Positions 1 through 7,781 of a DNA stretch of 16,364 nt are shown here, piece after piece (position 1 is the first letter of the stretch; each line of letters begins with the position of its first letter). Both the position numbers and the translations under genes were made by a program. Source of the DNA: Spirochaetota bacterium (GTDB lineage: Bacteria; Spirochaetota; UBA4802; JAFGJZ01). The stretch spans positions 1 to 16,364 of the forward strand of contig JAEWVM010000112.1 of NCBI GenBank assembly GCA_023396615.1, written 5' to 3'. The notes under the pieces were generated by a model. It searched no databases and was not told where the DNA came from. It saw nothing but the letters and a program-made list of their open reading frames with translations.

Positions 1-569
1 CAAGCGAACACGATTTTGCGATTGTGGCCGACGGCTTCGGAACTATAGACTCTTATGATTCTTCTCTCAAGCTGAAAGGAGAAGGAAAAGCTTTTCACGC
101 TAAAGGTAAATCTGAATTCAGCGGACAAATTAAAATTAATTCAGTTGATACAGAAAATGAAGCTCCTTCAAATATAACAGAAATGCACATTGTAGATCAG
201 GAAGAATTCGTATCGGCGGGAGATATTTTGGTAATATCTGAAAACGGCGGAACGCTTGCAAAATCTCACATCCCGTATAATAAATCAGTAGTCGGAATTG
301 TTTCAGGAAATCCTTCTGTTATAATGAATGATTCAGGTGCAGATAAATCAGCTTATCCGGTTGCGCTCTATGGAACAGTTTTAGTCAAAATCGACGCGAG
401 AATTTCACCGGTCAAACCCGGAGATTTTATCGTTACTTCTCCTACTCCAGGCTGCGGAATGAAGGGAACTGTTGATTCGTTTGAAAAAACAGGAAGTGTT
501 ATCGGTAAAGCTCTTACCGGACTTGAAGGCGGTGTCGGCACAATAAAAATGATTATCGCACGCTTCTGA
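1..569 (+). CDS. 3' end of a fibre-like or surface protein (partial)
   Basis: The reading frame is open from the left edge (first full codon at position 3), so the gene begins outside the window; the GTG at 24 is internal. About 188 residues are visible, ending at TGA 567-569. The sequence is rich in Gly, Val, Ile and Ser with short alternating hydrophobic stretches, as in an all-beta domain. Key segments are a VDQEEFVSAGDILVIS-type strand, YNKSVVGIVSG, YPVALYGTVLVKID, VKPGDFIVTSPTPGCGMK and GSVIGKALTGL near the end. This pattern matches the C-terminal beta domain seen on many tail-fibre-like or peptidase-G2-like proteins, where it serves assembly or self-cleavage of trimeric fibres. That assignment is from pattern memory. 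No phage genes lie next to it, so a host surface protein is as likely as a phage remnant. Confidence 0.6.
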   Translation, partial: SEHDFAIVADGFGTIDSYDSSLKLKGEGKAFHAKGKSEFSGQIKINSVDTENEAPSNITEMHIVDQEEFVSAGDILVISENGGTLAKSHIPYNKSVVGIVSGNPSVIMNDSGADKSAYPVALYGTVLVKIDARISPVKPGDFIVTSPTPGCGMKGTVDSFEKTGSVIGKALTGLEGGVGTIKMIIARF

Positions 570-577
570 TAATTTAA

Positions 578-1198
578 TTACAGCGCTATTCTGACAATTT
601 TACCTTCAGAATTAGTTACAGTCGTTTTGTAGACAAGATTCTTAAATGTAAGCATCTTGTTTGCAAAATCTGCTGCATCCTGCTTTCTTACCCATAGAGT
701 CATTGATTCGTTTTTTCCGCCGGATTTCCATTTCATTCCTATTACTATTCCTTTCACGGCTTTTTCATTCATGACATCTTCAAGCAATCCGTAAAAAGAA
801 AGAATATTCTCATAATACCGCTGAATCATAAGCCGGGCGTTATCCTCATAAGAATTCGCGGATGAAGCGATTGCAGAATCTGGATAAAAATCAAAACCAA
901 AATATAGATCCTCTCTATCCGATAGTTTTTTATCAAAATAAAATCCGACTGACCTTTCAGCAAGTTCGAGCTTATGATCAACAACTGCATATTTCGAAAA
1001 ACCTTTGAGGACTTTAGCATATTTGGTGTGATATATTTTTCCGGATGAAGTATAGCTTAAAACATCAACAAGATATTTATCATAATTGATTTCATTGTCG
1101 GGGGCATAATTTGTCAGATTTGTTTTCGTACTCGGGCTTGACGCACACATGGCAAGCAAAACAGCTGATACGATAAGAACAAGACTTCTGATTTTCAT
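578..1198 (-). CDS. small probable lipoprotein of unknown function
   Basis: This is a 206-residue protein. An upstream in-frame start at 1252 exists, but ATG 1196-1198 is chosen because GGAGG sits five bases before it and the protein then opens with a normal signal peptide: Lys/Arg, a hydrophobic core at residues 5-16, then L-A-M-C with Cys18. Met at the -1 position is unusual for a lipobox; spirochaetal lipoboxes are looser than those of E. coli, so lipidation is plausible but not certain. The rest has no motif I recognise: a polar linker to about residue 35, mixed alpha/beta segments, and a C-terminal GIVIGMKWKSGGKNESMTLWV strand-rich part. It probably sits at the cell envelope. It converges on the fibre-like gene with an 8-base gap and is divergent from the NamZ-like gene. 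Confidence 0.75.
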   Translation of the reverse strand: MKIRSLVLIVSAVLLAMCASSPSTKTNLTNYAPDNEINYDKYLVDVLSYTSSGKIYHTKYAKVLKGFSKYAVVDHKLELAERSVGFYFDKKLSDREDLYFGFDFYPDSAIASSANSYEDNARLMIQRYYENILSFYGLLEDVMNEKAVKGIVIGMKWKSGGKNESMTLWVRKQDAADFANKMLTFKNLVYKTTVTNSEGKIVRIAL

Positions 1199-1232
1199 AA
1201 AAACCTCCGAATAACTCACATATACTCCTACT

Positions 1233-1244
1233 GCCGTACACGGC
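1233..1244. promoter_or_regulatory. short perfect inverted repeat in a divergent gap
   Basis: The sequence gccgt-ac-acggc is a 5-base inverted repeat with a 2-base centre. It lies 35-46 bases upstream of the small lipoprotein ATG and about 75 bases upstream of the NamZ-like ATG. The GC-rich repeat stands out in an AT-rich gap. The centre is too short for an RNA hairpin, so a dimeric protein operator is the more natural reading. It could also be chance. Confidence 0.25.
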
Positions 1245-1282
1245 GCTTGCAAACATTTTTTTAAATTATTAGAAAAATGAAA

Positions 1283-1309
1283 TTGCCTGCATACTTAGTC
1301 TAATATTAT
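1283..1309 (+). promoter_or_regulatory. weak candidate promoter for the NamZ-like gene
   Basis: A -35-like TTGCCT (1283-1288) is followed after 15 bases by a -10-like TATTAT (1304-1309). Transcription would start near 1316, only about two bases before ATG 1318. There is no SD sequence before that ATG, so a leaderless or nearly leaderless message would fit. The spacer is short and the region is AT-rich, so the call is weak. Confidence 0.25.
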
Positions 1310-1317
1310 CTGAAATT

Positions 1318-2547
1318 ATGAAAAAAGCAATTCTCATTTTAATTATTCTAATTTCAGCCTGCAGCGGAACACCGACGGTTTTGCCGTCCGAATCTCCAGG
1401 AAATGTAAGATTAGGGATAGATATGTTCACGGCATTCTACGCTTCCGAATATAAGAATAAAAACATATGTCTGGTTACAAATCATTCGGGTTTTGATTCT
1501 TCGATGAAGCGCAATCTTGAAAGCCTCAGAAAATGCGGTCTTGTTATTTCCGAAATTCTTGCTCCGGAGCACGGCCTCTCAGGCTTTGATGAGGACTACT
1601 CATCTCAAAAATCTTATCACGATGACAAACTCAAATTAACCATACATAATATGCATAACTACAATGCGAATGAACTCAAAGTTCTGCTTACCGGATTTGA
1701 TGCCGTCATTTTCGATATTCAGGATCTGGGAATGCGTTGTTATACCTATATTTCAAATCTCAGGGAAATAATAGAAGCTCTAAACGGTTCAAACACAAGA
1801 CTTGTAGTCCTTGACCGGCCTAATCCACTCGCGCCTTTCGGTGTATCCGGCTTTGATCTTAATGAAAAATTCAAATCAAGACATGTAGCTTCGTTTCCGG
1901 CACCTTTATTCTATTCTCTCACAATTGGAGAAGCCGCTTTATATTATAAGGCAAAAAGAAATCTATCGACTGATATCTTTGTAGTAAAAATGAAAAATTA
2001 CAGGAAACAGATGTTTTTTGATTCCATGAACATAGCGTGGATACCTCCATCGCCTAATCTTCCTTCATACCGTTCAGCTGTAAATTATGCGGCATTAATT
2101 CATCTCGAAGCAACTAACATCTCCGTCGGGCGCGGAACAACCAAACCTTTTGAATATATCGGCGCTCCATGGATCAATCCGGACTTACTTGCAGAAAAAC
2201 TAAATTCATTGAACTTTAAAAATTTTATTTTCAAACCGGTTTACTTTGAACCGAAGTATCTCGTAAGCAAAAACCAGGTTTGCGGAGGAGTTCATGTTAT
2301 TTATAAAGGCGGTTATTTTGATCCCAATGAAATATCATTTGAAATATTAAAAGCTCTTTTTGAACTTTATCCTGATAATATGAGATGGTTATCTTACAAT
2401 GAACGTTATCATGTAGATCACCTTGCAGGTACTGATATTTTCAGAAAACATGTAGATAAAAAAAGTTCATTCAAACAGCTTAGCAGAGAGATGGAAGTTT
2501 CTCAAAAAAGTTTCTATTCGTCGATGAGAAAATATCTGCTTTATTGA
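1318..2547 (+). CDS. NamZ/DUF1343 family exo-beta-N-acetylmuramidase-like lipoprotein
   Basis: This 409-residue protein belongs to the DUF1343 (YbbC/NamZ, GH171) family. The characterised Bacillus subtilis member removes terminal N-acetylmuramic acid from peptidoglycan fragments. Visible family motifs in order are VTNHSG (53-58), LAPEHGLSG (81-89), IFDIQDLGMRCYTYIS (131-146), LDRPNP (165-170), LTIGEAALYY (201-210), IPPSPNLPS (242-250) and ATNISVGRGTTKPFEYIGAPW (265-285). The N-terminus is a lipoprotein signal with lipobox I-S-A-C and Cys15, placing the enzyme outside the cytoplasm on a membrane. Length is normal for the family. The likely role is cell-wall recycling or use of muropeptides, though no other recycling genes lie nearby. 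ATG 1318 has no SD. It ends directly against the next gene on the opposite strand. Confidence 0.88.
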   Translation: MKKAILILIILISACSGTPTVLPSESPGNVRLGIDMFTAFYASEYKNKNICLVTNHSGFDSSMKRNLESLRKCGLVISEILAPEHGLSGFDEDYSSQKSYHDDKLKLTIHNMHNYNANELKVLLTGFDAVIFDIQDLGMRCYTYISNLREIIEALNGSNTRLVVLDRPNPLAPFGVSGFDLNEKFKSRHVASFPAPLFYSLTIGEAALYYKAKRNLSTDIFVVKMKNYRKQMFFDSMNIAWIPPSPNLPSYRSAVNYAALIHLEATNISVGRGTTKPFEYIGAPWINPDLLAEKLNSLNFKNFIFKPVYFEPKYLVSKNQVCGGVHVIYKGGYFDPNEISFEILKALFELYPDNMRWLSYNERYHVDHLAGTDIFRKHVDKKSSFKQLSREMEVSQKSFYSSMRKYLLY

Positions 2548-3366
2548 TTAAGCCGATGCCCTTTCCTTCAGTTTCTCAATCGGGAGAGAAAGAATGACCG
2601 TCGTATCCATTGCGGCAATAATCTGAATAGTGTTATAAGGAATGAGGCCGATGTCAGAAAGATAACTGTCTATAGTTGCGTAACCAAGTCCAAAACCCGA
2701 CTCGCTTGTATCTAGATTATTCAGAAAAAATTCCTGCTGTCTGTTTTCTTCTACACATAATTTAAATTCATCGCGTTTAGCGTAAATTCTTCTCAAATCC
2801 GTTTCAAGAATCGGTGAAGTATTTGTAACTTCAATATAAATATAATCTTCATCCAGGTCATATTTCACCAATACATCAATACTTCGTTTTTTCATTTCGT
2901 GGCGTATCATATTGATTTTCTTTAGACCTTTTAAGGTATTGAATTCTTCATCAGTATAATCGCGCTTCTGATCATATATTTTATTCTTAATACGAATCTG
3001 AATTGCTTCTTCATTGAGGACTTCGCGGACAAAATTAGATATCTTTTCAATTTTTAGAATCTTTTCGGCTTCACGGTCATATTCTGATTTATTCTTAACG
3101 ATAAGCTCAACCATATCCTTGATCTTTTCATCGGAATAATCAGGATTTTCTTTTTTGAGTTTCTTTTCAAGTTGATCAATAATGAGAAGATATTTATAAT
3201 TAGCTTTTACTGCATTTTTAATAAGCTCGTCAACACATGAATAAACTTCACGAAACACATCTTTTATGCCTGCTGTTTCAAAAAGATATTCACCGATCTT
3301 AAGGAGATCTTCTCTTGTTCTTTTGGAATATGCCTGAACCTGTCCGGTGATTTTCTTGCGTTCCAT
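2548..3366 (-). CDS. GHKL-type ATPase domain protein (histidine-kinase-like, no phosphoacceptor domain)
   Basis: This 272-residue protein has features of the histidine-kinase/HSP90-type ATP-binding fold. An N-box-like helix DELIKNAVKANYKY lies at 46-59, a strand EVTNTSPI at 179-186 sits where the D-box would be, a G-box SGFGLGYATIDSYL is at 223-236, and a closing strand TTVILSLPI is at 255-263. There is no dimerisation/phosphoacceptor His domain, sensor domain or membrane segment. The D-box lacks the usual D-x-G-x-G, so ATP binding may be weak or different. A charged helical insert (about 64-165) separates the N-box from the rest. ATG 3364-3366 is preceded by GGAG at good spacing. It could be a cytoplasmic signalling ATPase or an anti-sigma-type kinase relative. 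The gene downstream of the cyclic-nucleotide-binding-like gene reads in the same direction 84 bases away. Confidence 0.65.
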   Translation of the reverse strand: MERKKITGQVQAYSKRTREDLLKIGEYLFETAGIKDVFREVYSCVDELIKNAVKANYKYLLIIDQLEKKLKKENPDYSDEKIKDMVELIVKNKSEYDREAEKILKIEKISNFVREVLNEEAIQIRIKNKIYDQKRDYTDEEFNTLKGLKKINMIRHEMKKRSIDVLVKYDLDEDYIYIEVTNTSPILETDLRRIYAKRDEFKLCVEENRQQEFFLNNLDTSESGFGLGYATIDSYLSDIGLIPYNTIQIIAAMDTTVILSLPIEKLKERASA

Positions 3367-3388
3367 AAGTCTCCGCGATCAATTCTTG

Positions 3389-3394
3389 ATTATA
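3389..3394 (-). promoter_or_regulatory. -10-like box for the GHKL gene
   Basis: A perfect TATAAT on the minus strand lies 22 bases upstream of ATG 3366, in the 84-base gap behind the large cyclic-nucleotide-binding-like gene. No convincing -35 element is found 16-18 bases upstream. It suggests the GHKL gene can be transcribed on its own. Confidence 0.35.
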
Positions 3395-3450
3395 CAATAC
3401 GTTAACTCTAAGCTATTTACGCGTATAAATTATGCAAGAAAAATTCAAAA

Positions 3451-5910
3451 TCACATTTGCAGATAATTCATATACTTGCGAATTTCATCGGGCATATTTC
3501 CGTTTTCGTCAGTATACTTTCTGAACTTACGTTCAAAAGTATCAAATGTTCTTTTTCTTATATTCTTAAACCTGTTGGCGGATTCCATAAAAGCAGGCAT
3601 TCTTTCCAAACGTTCACGAATATCTTTCTTAAACGGCACATATCTATAAAAAAGATCACGGCTGACATTGTTCATTTTCATTATTCCGTTCTTTTCAAAA
3701 CGAACCCAGAGAATATAATCCTCTGCAAACAATTCCCTTATATTATTTCTATGACTTCTAAGCCTTTCAAGAATCTTTTCTTTTGATTCAACCGAGAGTT
3801 TGCTGTTCTTTTTATAAAACTGAACATAGTCCTGATAAGCACCTGTTAGACCGCCCTCAACAGGGTCAGCCCACATCCCGCCTTTCATGGTCCTGAGAAT
3901 TTCCCATCTGAAAACGGCTATTGAATGAGCGAGTGATTTTACAATATCACCGACAAACATTGCAGGCACGACAATACGAGCACGGCTTCTTTTATTGATG
4001 CCGACAAGCTCCTGCCACATCATTGTTTTCATTCCGAAAACCGGAAGTATGATGATATGAGGAAGAACTTCTTCTTCGATAACTTCACGGGCATCACCGA
4101 GTTTCAAAACAGTTTCTCTAAAAAATGCCGAATAATCAGTATCTATCAATTCTTTGATAACAGCTTCTATTTTTGCCTTGGTCATGATGCAGTTTTCAAT
4201 ATTTCCCTTAACTAGAAAATTGTTGAATATTGGAAAAGCCGTTGAAATTGAACCCGAACATACAATGGAAGTCTGAAAAATTCTGTTAGAAATTTCAAAG
4301 GTTACCTGTTTAATAGGATCATTCAAATCATCCATCGGATCAGGGCCTTTCCTGGACGAAGTCTTTGATAACTCACGTAGATACGCTTCATAACTCTGAC
4401 CCATTTCCGTCATTGAAGGCGGCTCTTCCTTATTCCATATCTTTGTTAGAAACTCTTCTTCTGTTATAATCGAAAGATCACCTGAGTTAAAATTTTCGAC
4501 AGCATACTGATGCATAATCATAATCTGATCAGGATCAGCAACATTCTCGTCGATAAAACCATACCTGAACATAAGCTTAACAGGCGCAGGAATATTCTTC
4601 GTACTTTTTGCACGGACAAAAACAGTAGTAAAAATATCCCAATACAGCCTTGAAATAGAACGTCTGACTTTACGCGGCTGATCTTCTCCGCTCATCGGAT
4701 CCGGAAGCCTTTTAAACTCATTCCAAGCCTTTATAAAATTCTGCTGTTGTTCATATCCGATAACTCCGAATTCAAGAATCTGCTGAAGAGAATTTTCATA
4801 TAACTTAAGTATATTAGAATCCATCTGACGTGAAATCTGAGGTTGTGCGGACTGACGCGGAACTTCTGACGTCAAAACCGGAGCAGGCTGAGAAACATTT
4901 GATTTTGACAACTGCTCGAATGCTTTTTTAATTTTAACGATTCCCGGATAAGTCTCCTGAGATTTTTTTCCTGTAAGTTCATCATACATAGAATAAAATT
5001 TCTGGCATACGGAATTAAACTGTTTCAAAAAATCCGGTGAAAGACGTCCTGATGTCGCCCAATCTTTTAAGCTTCCCTCTTCCATAACCGAAGAAAGAGA
5101 ATCCTTATCGCAAAAAACGGCTTTCATCTTTGCATCAATCAACCCGGCGATTTCATAATTTCTATCAAGAATCGATAGCATTATCTTCTGAACTGTATCA
5201 AACATAAAAGACGGAATTCCCGGATCGCACTTAATCACATGGGCGAAAACAGTTTTATTTATCTTAAGAAAACGCTTGAGAAATGAATAAAGATCCTTGT
5301 TAAGAAGAACATCTACAGATTCTCCCGGTGCATCATAAGAAACCTGAAATTTTTCGGCATTATCGGTAATCATCCAATTCGGTGATATCGAAGGCGGAAA
5401 TCCGCCTGACGAACGCAAATTTTCAACAATATCATCAGCTCTCTGCTGAAGCTCGCGCGGCAAAGGTCTTGCCGATAATTCACAGTGTAAAGCGGTCATA
5501 TTATCTACAAAACGGCTTAAAGCCTGATAATGCTTCAGATACTTCGCCATATCTGCATATGCAACTTCCATTCTTTTAAACATGCAGACGAGCATATTGA
5601 TACTTTCACCCTGATCTTTTGATGAGAGTTCTGCGAATCCTCCGGCGGGAAGCTGTCTTTTCTGTATGGAACATGGAGTCAAAGCTCTTACTGTTTTTCC
5701 CGGATAAGGCATCAAAATGGTGGATTCTGAAATAAGACTTACTCTTCTTGAATGAGAAAGAATTATAGTTTTATCAAGACCGTTATATTCACTTCCGGCG
5801 GCAAGAATTTCTACAGTTCCGGACTCAAGATATGCATTATAATTGTATTTCTCACCCTGCAGAAATATGATTCCGCCCGATTCGATTTTCTCACTTCCAG
5901 ATACAGCCAT
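3451..5910 (-). CDS. large protein with N-terminal cyclic-nucleotide-binding-like domain, function unknown
   Basis: With ATG 5908-5910 as start the protein has 819 residues; a TTG at 5941-5943 would add 11. The ATG is preferred because AGGGA precedes it and a TATAAT box ends five bases before the TTG, so the message probably starts near the TTG. Residues about 8-90 look like a cyclic-nucleotide-binding beta-roll (GGIIFLQGEKYNYNAYLESG, then TVRALTPCSIQ). The phosphate-binding cassette is degenerate: Gly-Glu is Ser-Glu and the usual Arg is replaced by Gly-Lys, so ligand binding is doubtful. No helix-turn-helix or membrane segment follows. The middle (about 330-390) is a Ser/Gln/Pro-rich linker. 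The large C-terminal region (about 400-819) is alpha-rich, with a conserved-looking HIIILPVFGMKTMMWQELVG and a WADPVEGGLTGAYQDYV segment, and no fold I can name. I associate this architecture with spirochaetes; that is recall, not a search. Confidence 0.65.
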   Translation of the reverse strand: MAVSGSEKIESGGIIFLQGEKYNYNAYLESGTVEILAAGSEYNGLDKTIILSHSRRVSLISESTILMPYPGKTVRALTPCSIQKRQLPAGGFAELSSKDQGESINMLVCMFKRMEVAYADMAKYLKHYQALSRFVDNMTALHCELSARPLPRELQQRADDIVENLRSSGGFPPSISPNWMITDNAEKFQVSYDAPGESVDVLLNKDLYSFLKRFLKINKTVFAHVIKCDPGIPSFMFDTVQKIMLSILDRNYEIAGLIDAKMKAVFCDKDSLSSVMEEGSLKDWATSGRLSPDFLKQFNSVCQKFYSMYDELTGKKSQETYPGIVKIKKAFEQLSKSNVSQPAPVLTSEVPRQSAQPQISRQMDSNILKLYENSLQQILEFGVIGYEQQQNFIKAWNEFKRLPDPMSGEDQPRKVRRSISRLYWDIFTTVFVRAKSTKNIPAPVKLMFRYGFIDENVADPDQIMIMHQYAVENFNSGDLSIITEEEFLTKIWNKEEPPSMTEMGQSYEAYLRELSKTSSRKGPDPMDDLNDPIKQVTFEISNRIFQTSIVCSGSISTAFPIFNNFLVKGNIENCIMTKAKIEAVIKELIDTDYSAFFRETVLKLGDAREVIEEEVLPHIIILPVFGMKTMMWQELVGINKRSRARIVVPAMFVGDIVKSLAHSIAVFRWEILRTMKGGMWADPVEGGLTGAYQDYVQFYKKNSKLSVESKEKILERLRSHRNNIRELFAEDYILWVRFEKNGIMKMNNVSRDLFYRYVPFKKDIRERLERMPAFMESANRFKNIRKRTFDTFERKFRKYTDENGNMPDEIRKYMNYLQM

Positions 5911-5947
5911 CTTTCCCTGCCGGTTAGCGGATGAATTCCGCAATTAG

Positions 5948-5953
5948 ATTATA
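5948..5953 (-). promoter_or_regulatory. -10-like box before the large cyclic-nucleotide-binding-like gene
   Basis: TATAAT on the minus strand lies in the 65-base gap between the HNH gene and the chosen ATG at 5910. It would give a leader of about 30 bases with an SD-like AGGGA at 5914-5918. The -35 position is poor. Read-through from the def-fmt-HNH operon is also possible. Confidence 0.35.
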
Positions 5954-5975
5954 TAATGACGCAAAAACAGTTTCT

Positions 5976-6323
5976 CTAATTATTATCGGAAGAATTGCCG
6001 CCAGTTTTTATTTTTTCGAGAAATTCTTCCATTTCAGTCGGCAATAGATAGTTCTTTTTATTATTGCATTCCTTACAAGCTGGCACGATGTTTATACGCT
6101 CGGTTTTTCCTCCGCGGGATAAAGGGACTACATGATCCATGGTAAGCTCTTCCGGCTTAAAAACACCTCCGCAATAGTGGCATTTCCCGATAGATATCTT
6201 TTTACGCCACCAAGAAGTAGATCTAAGGTCTCTGGCTTTTGACTTCTCATGACTTTTTTCTTCCACACTGAATGAGTAAACAGGTTTTTCTCTGCTCCAG
6301 CGTTTTTCATCCTTTCGGCCCAT
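5976..6323 (-). CDS. HNH endonuclease-like small protein
   Basis: This is a 115-residue protein with an intact HNH/zinc core. A first Cys pair C48-x2-C51 is followed by D63-H64 in TMDHVVPLSRGG, then N78 in RINIVPAC, and a second Cys pair C83-x2-C86 followed by N87. The paired cysteines hold a structural zinc and His64 is the expected general base of the beta-beta-alpha-metal nuclease site. The N-terminal 45 residues are highly charged and basic, consistent with nucleic-acid binding. The start overlaps the fmt stop by one base (TGATG), so it is translationally coupled to fmt. A biological target cannot be deduced; no methylase or restriction partner lies nearby. Given its setting in a translation operon, a housekeeping nuclease is more likely than defence, but this is inference. 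Confidence 0.8.
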   Translation of the reverse strand: MGRKDEKRWSREKPVYSFSVEEKSHEKSKARDLRSTSWWRKKISIGKCHYCGGVFKPEELTMDHVVPLSRGGKTERINIVPACKECNNKKNYLLPTEMEEFLEKIKTGGNSSDNN

Positions 6324-7258
6324 CAGCTGAAAAAATCCCCCTCAATAAGCCTCATTCCGTTTATAAATTCCACCGCAGTCATAACTTTTTTGTTTTCCGG
6401 CTGAATTTCAATAATTTCAACTGCAGAATTTACAGTTTTTACAAAAAGGCGCTTTTTCCCGACACGAAAAATCTCTCCTGCTGAAAGATCGGGAATTTCC
6501 GTCTCTTTACAGACTGCAGTCTTCCATATTTTGATATGTTTTTCGCGAAAAGTGCACCAGGCACCCGGTTTCGGATTAAGCGCCCTGACGAGATTATGGA
6601 TTTCCTCAGAATTAGAAGAAAAATCAATTCTTGCAATATCTTTCGTTATTTTTCCGCAATAAGTCGCAGCTGAATGATCCTGCTTAAGGGGTACGGCCTT
6701 TCCAGAATCAAGAAGATCTATAGCCTCAGATACACATTCGCAGGCAAACGGAATTATTTTTGAATACAGTTCTCCTGCTGTGATATTTTCATCAATTGCA
6801 AATTTTTTCTGAATAACGAGATCTCCGGAATCCAGTTTTTCATCAATCAGCTGAACAGATATTCCGGATTCCGTTTCTCCCTTAATAAGCGCCCATTGAA
6901 CCGGAGCGGCACCGCGGTATTTCGGCAGAAGGGATGGATGCATATTGATTGTACCGAGACGCGGCATTGAAAAAATATTCCGGGGAATAAGATGACCATA
7001 CGCAACAACTACAAAAATATCTGCATTGTATTTCATCAGTGTTTTTTCAAACTCGGGATCTTTCAGATTATCCGGTTGAAATACATCAATACATTCTTCT
7101 TCTGCACATTCTTTGACAGGTGTACAACAAACTTTCAGGTTTCGCCCCTGAGCCTTATCTGAACTTGTTACAGTAAAAACTGTTTCATACTTGCCGCAAA
7201 TGCTTGAAAGACATTGTCTGGCAATATCCGGAGTACCGAAAAATCCGACTTTTATCAT
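6323..7258 (-). CDS. fmt: methionyl-tRNA formyltransferase
   Basis: This enzyme transfers a formyl group from 10-formyltetrahydrofolate to initiator Met-tRNA in the cytoplasm. The 311-residue length is normal. The N-terminal formyltransferase domain starts with GFFGTP (5-10), has a SSDKAQGRN loop (32-40) that would contact tRNA, VVVAYGHLIP (83-92), and the catalytic segment INMHPSLLPKYRGAAPVQW (104-122) with Asn105 and His107. Asp143 in LDSGD completes the Asn-His-Asp active site. The C-terminal part (about 205-311) is the oligonucleotide-binding-like domain seen in Fmt. ATG 7256-7258 overlaps the def stop by four bases (ATGA), the classic def-fmt coupling. The stop overlaps the HNH start by one base. 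Confidence 0.97.
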   Translation of the reverse strand: MIKVGFFGTPDIARQCLSSICGKYETVFTVTSSDKAQGRNLKVCCTPVKECAEEECIDVFQPDNLKDPEFEKTLMKYNADIFVVVAYGHLIPRNIFSMPRLGTINMHPSLLPKYRGAAPVQWALIKGETESGISVQLIDEKLDSGDLVIQKKFAIDENITAGELYSKIIPFACECVSEAIDLLDSGKAVPLKQDHSAATYCGKITKDIARIDFSSNSEEIHNLVRALNPKPGAWCTFREKHIKIWKTAVCKETEIPDLSAGEIFRVGKKRLFVKTVNSAVEIIEIQPENKKVMTAVEFINGMRLIEGDFFS

Positions 7259-7764
7259 GCTTTGTTCAACTTCTTAATCTTTTTAAGTTCTTTGCTAAAT
7301 TCTTTTTTGATATAATCTTCAATACGGTCAATGAAAAGAACACCTCTAAGATGGTCGATTTCATGCTGAAGAACCCTTGCATAAAATGAATCAGCTTCAA
7401 ATTCAATTTCATTTCCTTTAATATCAACAGCCTTGACTTTTATATCAGACGGTCGCTGAACTTCCGCCCAAATTCCAGGCACAGAAAGACAACCTTCTTC
7501 ATAAAGGACTAAATCTGCAGAAGCTAGTTCAATCTTCGGATTAATTAGAGCAATTTTCATTTTTTGCTCAGTATGAGAAATATCTATCGTTATTATATTT
7601 TTATTTATACCTATCTGAGGAGCTGCCAGACCTACCCCATTAGATTTTTTCATTATGATAAACATTTCATTAATAAGATCAACTATATCAGAATCGACAT
7701 TTTTAACATCTTCTGAATTTTTCTTAAGAATGTCGCTTCCATAATAAACCAGTGAATGACTCAT
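7255..7764 (-). CDS. def: peptide deformylase
   Basis: The enzyme removes the formyl group from the N-terminal methionine of new proteins, using a bound metal ion. I choose ATG 7762-7764 (169 residues) because AGAGGA lies just before it; an upstream in-frame ATG at 7774-7776 would add four residues but has no SD. All three signature motifs are intact in the shorter numbering: GVGLAAPQ at 43-50 with Gln49 region, EGCLS with metal ligand Cys92, and QHEIDH with His134, catalytic Glu135 and His138. The C-terminus is Lys-rich. It is the second gene of the operon, 17 bases after the unknown 110-residue gene, and overlaps fmt by four bases. Confidence 0.97.
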   Translation of the reverse strand: MSHSLVYYGSDILKKNSEDVKNVDSDIVDLINEMFIIMKKSNGVGLAAPQIGINKNIITIDISHTEQKMKIALINPKIELASADLVLYEEGCLSVPGIWAEVQRPSDIKVKAVDIKGNEIEFEADSFYARVLQHEIDHLRGVLFIDRIEDYIKKEFSKELKKIKKLNKA

Positions 7765-7781
7765 GTTCCTCTTCATCTTAA

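Noticed and set aside
1221..1231. AGGAG-TAT-ATG-TGA minimal upstream frame in the lipoprotein leader (minus strand)
   Set aside because: The ATG is followed at once by a stop codon; a start-stop element is possible but nothing else supports it.
3457..3786. 109-codon plus-strand reading frame antisense to the large cyclic-nucleotide-binding-like gene
   Set aside because: It is a shadow frame of the coding strand; composition is hydrophobic/Phe-rich as expected from the complement of Lys/Glu-rich codons.
5941..5943. TTG start giving an 830-residue form of the cyclic-nucleotide-binding-like protein
   Set aside because: It sits where transcription itself would begin after the TATAAT box, and the ATG at 5908-5910 has an SD-like AGGGA.
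5976..6323. HNH gene as part of a defence or homing element
   Set aside because: No intron, repeat, methylase or toxin-antitoxin partner is present, and it is translationally coupled to fmt.
7774..7776. Upstream ATG as def start
   Set aside because: No SD sequence precedes it, while AGAGGA precedes the ATG four codons later.
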